The notes beneath the pieces were generated by a model. The model searched no databases and was not told the DNA's origin. It worked only from the letters and a program-made list of their open reading frames with translations. A program made the position numbers and the translations under genes. Below are positions 26,573-36,000 of a DNA stretch of 64,000 bases, in pieces (position 1 is the stretch's first letter; every line of letters begins with the position of its first letter). Source of the stretch: Amycolatopsis sp. QT-25 (GTDB lineage Bacteria; Actinomycetota; Actinomycetes; Mycobacteriales; Pseudonocardiaceae). The stretch covers positions 7,936,001 through 8,000,000 of the forward strand of contig NZ_CP120210.1 in the NCBI RefSeq assembly GCF_029369745.1, read 5' to 3'.

Positions 26573-27724
26573 TCAAAGCCGTTCCGCGGGGACCGCCAGA
26601 GCGATGAACTGGGTCACCTGGGTCGCCGAGAAGTTGTTGTCGCTGACGAGCACCAGACCGCGCTCGCCGTTCGGGAGCCGCGGGCCCCAGGTCATCCCCT
26701 CGACGTTGTCCACAGTGGACAACTTGAAGTCCGCCAGGTCCGCCAGCAGGCGCTTCTTGACCGGTTCGACCTTTTTCGCGTCGGCCAGCGAGGACATCCT
26801 CAGGATGTTCGTGGCGCCCTTGGTGTCGATCTCGTAGATGCGGATCTTGTTGCCGACGCCGGTGACGAACGAGCGCTCCATCACCAGGTAGCGCGTCGGA
26901 TCGGCCTGGTCGACGGCCAGCAGCGACGAGATACCGGTGGTCGCGAAGGCGCCGGGCGGGTTCGGCGACGCGAAGACCTTCTCCTGCGGGTACGCGTACT
27001 GCGCCAGGACCGGCCCGAACCGCGACTGCACGGTGATCCGCGAAAGGGCGCCGGAGGTGGTGTTCGCCTCCGGCCCGTCCTGCAGCAGCGGCCCCTCGAC
27101 CGAGCTGGCGACCAGCGAGCCGAAGCCCGCGAAAGTGAGGCCTTCGAGAGCGAGGTTCTGCCTCGGCCCAGCCGTCTCGGTCATCTTCTCGTTGGCGGGG
27201 ATCGGCAGGTCACGGACGTAGGCGCCGTCGCGTTTCGCCTCGCGGATCGACGGGTCGATCCGTGCCGCCGCCGACCGCTCGCCCTCCTGCGACCAGACGT
27301 ACCGGCCGGTCCAGGGGTCGACGCGCAGCTCTTCGGGGTCGATGGTCTGCATGTTCGGCGGCTGCGCGGGGTCGTTCTTCGCGAGCGGCGGGTACGGCGT
27401 GCCGTCGGGACGCAGGAGCGGCTTGGTGCCGGTGAAGGTGACCGGGCCGAGTCCCTTGGCGTCCAGGGAGAACTCGGCCGTGTAGAACCGGGCCGGGTTG
27501 ATCCCGGACCGGTCGTCGCAGATCAGCGCGTACTCGCCGGTGCGGGGGTCGAAGTCGATGCTGGAGAGACCCCCGACGACCGTGCCCTCGTAGGGCAGGG
27601 CGTTCGGGACGATCTGTTCCCCGATCAGGCGAAGGGGACGGTGACCCGCTTCGGCGGCGGGTGCCGCCGTCAGGGTGAGGGGGACGGCCCCGATCAGGGC
27701 GAGGGCGACAGCTCGGCGTGACAT
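26573..27724 (-). CDS. Secreted phytase-like esterase domain protein
   Basis: 383 aa. Signal peptide MSRRAVALALIGAVPLTLTAAPAAEA, so exported. The mature part matches the phytase-like domain (PF13449) in its order of motifs: GGLSSIDFDPRTGEYALICDDRS near the start, DPEELRVDPWTGRYVWSQEGE (by position about 130-155), NLALEGLTFA, and VEGMTWGP...LVLVSDNNF near the end. The family is a beta-propeller with esterase-like activity of uncertain substrate. Its stop is about 10 bp before the leuS leader promoter. Confidence 0.8.
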   Translation of the reverse strand: MSRRAVALALIGAVPLTLTAAPAAEAGHRPLRLIGEQIVPNALPYEGTVVGGLSSIDFDPRTGEYALICDDRSGINPARFYTAEFSLDAKGLGPVTFTGTKPLLRPDGTPYPPLAKNDPAQPPNMQTIDPEELRVDPWTGRYVWSQEGERSAAARIDPSIREAKRDGAYVRDLPIPANEKMTETAGPRQNLALEGLTFAGFGSLVASSVEGPLLQDGPEANTTSGALSRITVQSRFGPVLAQYAYPQEKVFASPNPPGAFATTGISSLLAVDQADPTRYLVMERSFVTGVGNKIRIYEIDTKGATNILRMSSLADAKKVEPVKKRLLADLADFKLSTVDNVEGMTWGPRLPNGERGLVLVSDNNFSATQVTQFIALAVPAERL

Positions 27725-27777
27725 GGCCTATAGCACAGTCGATCAGGGTATCCGGGAGGTTGCCGGAACGTCACGCT

Positions 27778-27783
27778 TATCCT
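27778..27783 (+). promoter_or_regulatory. -10 box TATCCT, probable leaderless start
   Basis: TATCCT ends 6 nt before GTG 27790. Confidence 0.5.
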
Positions 27784-27789
27784 CGTGGA

Positions 27790-28212
27790 GTGTTCGTCAT
27801 AGCGCTGGTCCCGATCGTGCTGGGTGTCCTCGTCGGCTGGGGTGGGTTCCTCGGCCTGCGTGAGAAGCTGCCGCGTGACCGCGGCGCCGGTGTGCGCACC
27901 GCCGCCACGATGCGCGGTGAAGAGGCCTTCCGCCTGGGCAACAAGGTCGCCGGGCCACCGACGCTGGCGGGCGGCGTGATCGCCGTCCTGGCGGGGATCG
28001 CCGCACTGGTCATGCCGACGACGTTCGGGCTGCTGCTCGCCTCGTTCGTGGGTGTGCTCGGGATGATCGCGCTGGTCGCGGCCGGGGGAGTGCTCGGCAA
28101 CCGCGCCGCCGCGACGGTCCCCGAACCCGAACCGGAGCGGCCCGCCGGATGCAGTGGCTGCGCCTGCGGGACCTGCGGCGTCTTCAAGAAGGCCGACACC
28201 GCCACCGCTTAA
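27790..28212 (+). CDS. SdpI-like small membrane protein
   Basis: 140 aa with three hydrophobic segments: residues about 2-18 (FVIALVPIVLGVLVGWGGF), 58-75 (AGGVIAVLAGIAALVMP) and 78-100 (FGLLLASFVGVLGMIALVAA). The GLREKLPRD and GEEAFRLGNKVAGPPTLAGG motifs match the SdpI/YhfL-like family. The C-terminus is Cys-rich (GCSGCACGTCGVF), unusual for the family and able to bind metal. GTG 27790 was chosen because of the -10 box just upstream. Divergent from the phytase-like gene. Physiological role unknown. Confidence 0.75.
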   Translation: MFVIALVPIVLGVLVGWGGFLGLREKLPRDRGAGVRTAATMRGEEAFRLGNKVAGPPTLAGGVIAVLAGIAALVMPTTFGLLLASFVGVLGMIALVAAGGVLGNRAAATVPEPEPERPAGCSGCACGTCGVFKKADTATA

Positions 28213-28790
28213 TTGCGCTGGAGATCTCCCGGGTGGGTGGCCAGCAGCGCCAGCGGGATGCCCTGCCGCCGCAGCACCTGACCCCAGAGGTCGTGGTCCG
28301 GTGAGGCGAGGACGTCGCTGGGCAACGCCGGGGCGATCACCCAGTCGTCCCGTTCGATCTCGTTCGCCAGCTGGCCGGAGTCCCAGCCCGCGTACCCGGC
28401 GAACACCCGCACACCGCGGACCTTCGGGACCAGCATCTCGGGATCGGTGTCGAGATCGACCAGCGCGACCGGACCGCGGACGGCGATCACCCCCGGCACG
28501 CTGGACGCCGTCTCACCGGTCCGCAACGCGGCCAGGCACAACGCCGTCTTCTTCTCCACCGGACCGCCGACGAACACCGACTGCGGTTCGGCGACGTGCC
28601 CGCCCCAGTTGGGGAGCACGTCGTACACCGGGACGTCACTCGGCCGGTTGAGCACGACCCCGAGCGTTCCCTCGTCCCGGTGGTCGATGACGAACACGAC
28701 GGTCCGCCGGAAATTCGGATCGAACATCGTGGGGGCGGCGACCAGGAGCGTTCCCGGTTCGACCTCGGCGTCCGCTGGCACGTCCGCCAT
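28209..28790 (-). CDS. YqgE/AlgH family protein
   Basis: 193 aa, UPF0301 (YqgE/AlgH). Characteristic motifs: GTLLVAAPTMFDPNFRRTVVFVIDH near the N-terminus (by position 13-37), GTLGVVLNRPS, VFVGGPVEKKTALCL and the RVFAGYAGWDSGQLANEI block. Length is typical when started at ATG 28790; the frame is open to 28895 but lacks conservation there. Cytoplasmic; molecular function unresolved. Converges with the SdpI-like gene with a 4-bp overlap. Confidence 0.9.
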   Translation of the reverse strand: MADVPADAEVEPGTLLVAAPTMFDPNFRRTVVFVIDHRDEGTLGVVLNRPSDVPVYDVLPNWGGHVAEPQSVFVGGPVEKKTALCLAALRTGETASSVPGVIAVRGPVALVDLDTDPEMLVPKVRGVRVFAGYAGWDSGQLANEIERDDWVIAPALPSDVLASPDHDLWGQVLRRQGIPLALLATHPGDLQRN

Positions 28791-29100
28791 GATCCCACTT
28801 CGAGTGGGGACAAATCGTCCGGCACTGGGAACAACAGCATCACGAGCACCGTTGGACACAACGGTCGGTGCGCTTTCCGTGTCCCCCGGGCTCACTGAAG
28901 AACCGCCTTTGTGGAATACCGTCCGGCTGGAGCCACACTGCGCATAGCCGCCGAGAGGCGACCCTGAAGCGCACCGGCCGCCTCCCTGCTCGCGGTGCGA
29001 AAAGGGAGAACCGCTGATACGGCTCCGCCCTTGGCATTAGGGTGACGCTTACCGACACCGGGTGGCGTAGGCCCGGGATCAAGTACTTCCGGGGGCTCAA
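28791..29100. other. 310-bp divergent region between yqgE and the toxin locus
   Basis: No gene seen. Contains two inverted repeats near yqgE: CCCACT-TCG-AGTGGG (28794-28808), directly upstream of ATG, and ACCGTTG-GACA-CAACGGT (28848-28865). On the plus strand CTGATA (29014) and TAGGGT (29038-29043), 18 bp apart, form a plausible promoter for the toxin locus; GGGGG precedes the GTG start at 29101. Confidence 0.45.
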
Positions 29101-29712
29101 GTGACGACGGCCGGCGACGACAGCGCACGCCTCGAAGCGCGCAATGCCGCCATGAAGGACCAGGTCGACACGCTGCTCGAGCAGTTCGAGCGCCAGACGG
29201 CCCAGCTCAGGGACGCGCAGGAAGCCGCTTCGCAGACTTCGGCGACGGTGGTTTCGCAGGACGGCCTCGTCCGCGCCACCATCGACGCGACCGGCACGCT
29301 CGCGAAGCTGGAGATCCAGCCGAACGCCTTCGAGCGCACCACTCCCGCCCAGCTGGCCAACACGGTGCTGAACCTGGTGCGTCAGGGATCACTGCAGGTC
29401 AAGCAGCAGGTCGCCGATCTGATGGCGCCGATCACCGAAGGGCTGCCGGATCTCTCGGACCTCATCGAAGGCGCTCCTTCGCTGCAAGGGCTGCTGCCGT
29501 CGATTCCCGACTTCCTCGCGGAAGAAGAAGAGACGGCGCCGTCGAAGTCCGACGAGGACTTCGACGCGCCGCTGATGATCAAGGACGACACACCGTCGCC
29601 TCCGCCGGCCCCGCCCGCGCCGCCGGCACCGAAACCGGTGCCGAAACGGGTGCGCCGGCAGGACGACGATGAGGAAGAACCGCCTTCGAGCTGGATGACC
29701 AGGGGGGTCTGA
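29101..29712 (+). CDS. YbaB/EbfC-family protein opening the toxin locus
   Basis: 203 aa. N-terminal coiled coil (ARNAAMKDQVDTLLEQFERQ), then the YbaB core TVVSQDGLVRATIDATGTL with LEIQPNAF, then helix PAQLANTVLNLVRQ; the tail is acidic and Pro-rich (PPAPPAPPAPKPVPK). GTG start. Its stop is in TGATG overlap with the WXG100 gene. Same layout as the YbaB-like protein at 16429-16977, but sequence similarity is only moderate. A chaperone or substrate-linked role in ESX export is inferred from repeated co-location. Confidence 0.78.
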   Translation: MTTAGDDSARLEARNAAMKDQVDTLLEQFERQTAQLRDAQEAASQTSATVVSQDGLVRATIDATGTLAKLEIQPNAFERTTPAQLANTVLNLVRQGSLQVKQQVADLMAPITEGLPDLSDLIEGAPSLQGLLPSIPDFLAEEEETAPSKSDEDFDAPLMIKDDTPSPPPAPPAPPAPKPVPKRVRRQDDDEEEPPSSWMTRGV

Positions 29713-30029
29713 TGCCGAACGGTGGGTTCACCGCGGATCCGGACGCGGTGAAGACGGCCGCGGCCAAGCTGGGGCTGGCCGCGGATCAGCTGGACGACGC
29801 GGGCAAGGAACTGCTGGCCGCGATGAACTCGCTCGGCCGATGCTGGGGCGACGACGACGCCGGCAAGGAGTTCGCCAAGGACTACGAGCCGGGCGCTCAG
29901 GGCTCGTCCGAAGGGTTCGCGAACGTCGTCGAGGCGCTGCGGGGCATGCAGCACAACGTCGAACGGTCGATGACCGCGTTCACGAACGCAGAGGAAGAGA
30001 TCAAGACGACGCTGGACAAGAAGGTCTAG
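29712..30029 (+). CDS. WXG100 family ESX protein
   Basis: 105-aa helical hairpin. The turn is RCWGDDDAGKEFAKDY, a WxG variant with the helix-2 export-type YxxxD/E-like features near it; Ala-rich helices flank it (about 13-42 and 60-100). Starts in overlap with the YbaB-like gene and ends 4 bp before the giant effector gene. Likely co-secreted partner of that effector, whose own head is also WXG-like. Confidence 0.85.
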   Translation: MPNGGFTADPDAVKTAAAKLGLAADQLDDAGKELLAAMNSLGRCWGDDDAGKEFAKDYEPGAQGSSEGFANVVEALRGMQHNVERSMTAFTNAEEEIKTTLDKKV

Positions 30030-30033
30030 CGCC

Positions 30034-33000
30034 GTGGGTATGGAGATGCCCGACGCGGTCAAGTGGCTCTTGCCGATCGTCGTCGGGGAAAGCTGGCCCG
30101 AAGGCGACGAGGACAAACTCCGCGATCTGCGCGACGCCTGGCACAACGCCTCGAAGGCCATCCAGCCGATCGCCGACACCGCGACCAAGGGCGCCACCGA
30201 GGTCCTCGGCGGCTGGAGCGGCCAGGGCGCGGAGAAGTTCGCCGAGGCCTGGAAGAAGTTCGTCGAGGGCGACGAAGCGTATTTCAAGTCGCTCGCCGAC
30301 TCCTCGAAGGCGCTCGGCGACTCGTGCAACGCGACCGCGCTGGACGTCGAGTACACGAAGTACATGATCATCATCTCGCTGGTGATCCTCGCCGCGCAGA
30401 TCGTCGCGATGATCGCGGCCGCCGCGGTGACCTTCGGCGGTTCGACGGCCGGGATCGCGCCGGCGCAGATCGCCACCCGCATGACCGTCCAGATGATCTT
30501 CCGGCAGCTGATGCAGAAGCTCGCGCAGGAAGGCTTCAAGAAGGTCGCGAAGGAACTCCTCGAGAAACTCCTCAAGGAGGGCCTGAAGAAGATCGGCAAG
30601 GAGGTCCTGCAGAACACGGCGATGAACCTCGCCATGGACGCGGGCATCCAGGGCCTCCAGATGGCCAAGGGCGACCGCGACAGCTGGGACTCGAGCAAGA
30701 CCAAGGATTCCGCGATCAGCGGCGCCGTCGACGGCGTGGTCGGCGCGGGCAGCAGCAGTATCGGCAAGGGCGCCACCAAGGGCCTCTCCGACAGCGTGGG
30801 CGGCCAGATCGTCGACAGCGCGGCGCGGGGTGCCGTGCGCGGTGCGGCCGAAGGCGTCGCCAGCACGGTCGGGCAGGCCGCCGTCACCGGTGACCTGGAC
30901 AAGCTTTCGGCCAAGGACGTCCTGATGGGCGCTTCCGGCGGGGCCGTGGGCGGCGGTGTCGACGGGGCGAAGAGCCAGATCGGCGACATCCGCGCCGCGA
31001 ACACGCCCACCGCCGCGGGGGACGGCCCTCCGGCGCCGGATGTCGATTCCCCGGATTCGGGGACGCCTTCGCATACTCCGGGCTCGTCGGATTCCGGTTC
31101 GTCTTCGGATTCGCGTTCCTCCTCGCGGTCGGACTCTGCGGCGGACTCGTCGCCGCGGTCCACCGCGGACAGTGACGCGGCTTCGAGCCGCGGTTCGGCT
31201 GATCCGCAGCCGCGTTCCGAGGGCGGCCCGCAGCGGGCGGCGGACAGCGACCGGGTCGACCAGTCGTCGACGCGGGCCCCGGAACGTCCGGCCGACGCCC
31301 CGGCGAACACCGGTGACGGTCAGCGGGCGGCGCAGACCCACCAGAACGCGCCGGCGGCGACCGCGGACAACGGTCCCGGTCAGCAGCAGGCCGCGCCGGG
31401 TAGTCAGCAGCAGGCACCCGCCGCCCAGACGCAGGCCCCCGCGGCGGGCGCCGCCCAGACACCGGCGGGAAGCCCGGCACCGGCGTCGAGTCCCGCGTCC
31501 GGACCGGCCTCCGGTCCGACACAGAGCCCGGCCTCCACTCCGGCGTCCACTCCGGCGTCCGGAGCGGCCTCCGGTTCAACGCAAAGCCCGACGTCCAATC
31601 CCGCGTCCGGACCGGCCTCCGGTCCGACACAGAGCCCGGCCTCCACTCCGGCGTCCACTCCGGCGTCCGGAGCGGCCTCCGGTTCAACGCAAAGCCCGAC
31701 GTCCAATCCCGCGTCCGGAGCGGCCTCCGGTCCGACACAGAGCCCGGCCTCCACTCCGGCGTCCGGAGCGGCCTCCGGTCCAACGCAAAGCCCGACATCG
31801 AGCCCCGCGTCCGGAGCGGACTCCAGCTCGTCGCAGAGTCCTGCACACAGTTCTTCGCAGTCCAGCGCGATGCCACCTGCCGCTTCCTCCGGCGCCCCCA
31901 CCTCGACGGGTGCGCCGTCGAGTTCGGGCGGTTCGTCCTCCGGCGGATACGGCATGGCGCCGAATCCCGGTTCGAGCTCGCCCGCTCCGTCGGGTGGATA
32001 CGGCATGGCTCCCGGCGGCAACCCGCCCGGCAACGGTCCGGCACCCGGTGGTTTCCCCTCTCCCGGGCACGATCCGTCCCGGCCCGGCCGGCCGAACGAC
32101 GGCGTCCAGGCCGCGGGCTTCACCGGCAACGGTGGACCGCAGCAGCCGCGTTTCGACCAGCCGCCCGCCCCGATGCCCTTCCAGGGCCAGCAGCCGATGC
32201 AGCCGCCGCCTCCGGGTGGTTTCGCACCTCCGCCGCCGCCTCCCGGTGGTGGTGGCCCCATGCCGCCGCGAGGACCGCACGGGCAGCCCGGCCCGATGGG
32301 CCCGCGTCCGACCGGACCGCAGCCACCGCCCCAGCAGCCCGGTCAGGGCGGCTATCCGCAGGACCGCGGGCCGCGGCAGCGTCCTCAGCAGCCGCCACAA
32401 CCGCCACAGCCGCCGGGTCCGCAGGGTCCGCCGCGCCCGCCTCAGGGATACCAGGGCAGGCCGGGACCGGGTCCCGGCCCGAACGGCGGGATCCCGCCGC
32501 GTCCGCAGACGCCTCCGCCCGGCCCGCCGCCGGGCAGCCGCGGTCCGGCCGGTCATCCGCCGCGGCCCCAGCATCCGGGCAACGGTCCGTTCCCCGGCAA
32601 CCGCGGCCCCGTGCCGCCGCCTCCGCCCGGCCATCACCCTGGTCAGCCCGGTCGTCCCGGACCGCAGTCCGGGCGGCCGATGCCGCCCGGTGCCGAGCCG
32701 CCGCGGTTCGGTGGTCCGCAACGCCCGCCGCAGGTCCCGGCACCTCGCCCCGGCCACGACGGGAACGCGGCTCCCCAGGACCGCACGCGGCAGCCGCAGC
32801 GTCCCCCGCAGCAGCAGCCCCCGATGCGACCGGCGGAGCAGGCGCCGCGGCAGGAATCCCCCGACGTGCCCAGGGACGCCGAGCTGCCCAAGGACGTCGA
32901 CGCACTCAGGGACACGGACGCGCCCAAGGACACCGACGTCCCCAAGGACACGGACGCGCCCAGGAACACCGAGACGCCGAAGGACGTCGAGACCCCCAAG

Positions 33001-36000
33001 GACGTCGAGACGCCGAAGGACACCGAGACGCCCCAGGACGTCACGCCCGACGACAGGACCACCGACGAACCCGGTACCACCGTCGACGAGCCGTACCTGA
33101 CGGATCCGGACTTCCACACGGACGACCCCGCCGCCTATCGCGCGCTCGCCGAGACGCAGATCGACAAGCGGGGTTTCGACGCCGAGACCGGAGAAGCGCG
33201 GAGCGAACAGGTCCGCCGCGAAGCCCTCGCCAAACGCGACACCCACGAAGATCCGCGCGTCAGGGAGATGTCGGATCAGGGCGCGTACGCGGTGCACAGC
33301 TACACGCGTACCGACATGGCCGAGAGGATCACGCACGCCCAGCGCCACGGCGGTGCGGAACTGGACGCGCTCCGGCCGCACATCGAGGCGATCACCTCCG
33401 GCCTCAACGAGATGCCCGCCTACGAGGGCCTCGTCTCGCGGCGGGTGAACTTCAACGGCAACGAGAGCGCGATCCGGAGTTTCCTCGAGGCGCACGCCAG
33501 GGGTCAGGTCATCGTCGACCCGCAGATGCTGAGCACGTCGCGGGTCACGCCCGACCATCCGCGCAGCACCTTCCCCGGTGAAGTCGAGATGCGCATCCAG
33601 TCGAAGACCGGACGCCACATCGAGGATCTCGCGTCCCTCAAGGACGAACGCGAAGTGCTGATGAAGTCGGCGACGCAACTGCGTGTCACCGACGTCAAGA
33701 TGGGCCCGGGGCATCCCGACCATCCCGATTACCGGAAGCGGCTGGACGACGGCTCGCCCAACGACCTGCCGAAGTGGATCGTCGAATGCGAAGAGGTCGT
33801 CGCCGGTGAAGACGGCCACCTGAGCCCGGACGAGGTCCATCAGAAGGTCGCCGAGCGGCGCGAGTTCAACAACGCCGTGCAGGAGCGGCTGGCGCGGGAA
33901 GCGGCCGATCAGGAAGCCCAGTTGCGCCGCGACCACCCGGAGCTGTTCCAGAACAAGGGCCTCGCGGGACTCGAGACCAAGTTGGCCGACGGCAAGGGCG
34001 GCTGGGTCGACGCCGCCGACACCCCCGCCCAGGACATCCCCAAGCCGAGGGAGCACGTTCCCGAGGGTGGCTGGTCCGAGCTGGCGAAGCCGCTCGACGA
34101 GGGCGGGACGCCGGTCATCCACGCCGGTTCGGCCGAGACACCGCATCAGCAGGTGCGGCTGCTCATGGACGCGATCCCGGCCATCGGCGAGGCCAACAGC
34201 CGCAACTACTACGCGCCCGAATCGTGGCAGGACGGCTACCGGACGAACTCGGCCGAGTCGCTGGTCGCGTTCGAGGACCGGATGAACGGTGGCGACTCGG
34301 TCGCCGGGCCGTCGACCGGTGGTTCGCCGTTGCAGCACGTCAGCGACCGGGTCGGCGGGCAGTGGTCGGATCGGAACGGCTTCGCCGACGTCGCCCGCGA
34401 GCTGGGTGGACGTCCGGTCGGCGCGCGGACCGCGGTGGCGTTCGAGCAGCACGCCGCCGCCGAGCCGAACGCGCCGGAGGGTTCCCCGCGCTCCAAGGAC
34501 CGGATCGAGACGCGGATCGTCGCCGCGGTACACACGCCGCACGGCGTGGTCTTCGCCGACCCGATGACCGGACGGCTCGCGACACTGCCCGACGACCCGA
34601 CGTCGATCAAGGCGATGCCGATGGGCGGCGGCGATGCCCCGCACCCGCCGGAAGCGCCGGAACAGACGCACACCGACAAGTCCCCCGAGGCCGAAACACC
34701 GGTTCGAGAGCAGTCGCCGAAGACCGGACTCGACATCGCCGACCGGCTCAAGGGCCCGGAAGAAACACCCAAGCGGCTCGACGAAAGCTATCTCGGCGAC
34801 GAGAACTTCCGTGGCATGCCGGAGGATCACAAGAGCCTCCGTGACCGCTACGACAACGCCGACCTCGCCGAGCAGGCCCGCGAGAAGGCGCTCAAGCGAC
34901 TCGAGGCCAGCCCGCTGAAGGACCGCGTCTCGCCCGAAGCCGCGGAAGCGATCTACTCGTACTCGCGCGAACACGCGTACGCGATCAACGAGGCGAACCG
35001 CCGGGGTGAAGCGCACCCTGACTTCGAGAACGCCCAGCGCAGCACCCGGGCCATCGTCGGCGCGCTCAACGAGCTGCCGGACTTCCACGGTGAGGCCATC
35101 CGCGGCATCGACACCAAGGGCGACCTGCGCGCCGCCGCGATCATGGCGGCGCACTACGAGCCGGGGCAGACCGTCCCCGAGCCGACGATGACCAGCTCCA
35201 CCATCAAGACGTCGCCGGACACGAAGTCGAAGTTCGGCGAAGACGTCGAGATCCACATCGTCTCGAAGACCGGCAAGGACGTTTCGTCGCTCGCCGAGAA
35301 CCCGGGCGAGAACGAGGCGATCAACAAGCCGGCGACGCAGCTTTACGTGCACAGCAAGGAGTTCAAGACTCCGCCGCTGGTCGACCGGCCGAAGTGGGTC
35401 ATCCACGCCGAGGAGGTCACTCCCGGCGACCCGCGCTACCTGGACCCCGAGACCGCCAAGCAGAAGATGGACGAGCGGCGCGCCCGGCACGCCGCCGAGG
35501 CACCCGAACTCGCGCGCCTGGCCCAGGCGCGGTCGATGGCGCGCCTCGGTGGCTTCGACGAGCCGCAGACCCCGCACCTCACCACGGAGAACCCGGCGCG
35601 GCACGGGGTCGCGGACGCCGACAAGGGCCCGGAGTACGGCGAGCAGACCGCTCAGGACCACTCCGTCACCGACGACACGGCGGAGTTGCCGGTCCCCGAA
35701 CGGGACTACTCGTCGATGGCGGTCGCGACGAACCCGCCGAGCGAACCGGCGATCCACGCCGGCTCGGCGAGCCCCGCGCGGCAGGCCGCGTACCTCGCGG
35801 ACCGGCATCCGCGGCTGGCCGAGGTCAACCCGCACTTCCACGACCCCGACGCGCTGGCCAACGGCTACCGGTCCAACTGCACCCGCACGCCGGGCGCGTA
35901 CATGGACCGGCTGAACGGCATCGATTCGACCGCCGATCCGCTGCTGGTGCACGAAATGGACAGCCAGGGTTCGCTGGACCACGTCGAGGAGCGCTTCGGC

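Noticed and set aside
28791..29100. tRNA or small RNA gene in the divergent region
   Set aside because: The inverted repeats are short and isolated; no cloverleaf or terminator could be built.
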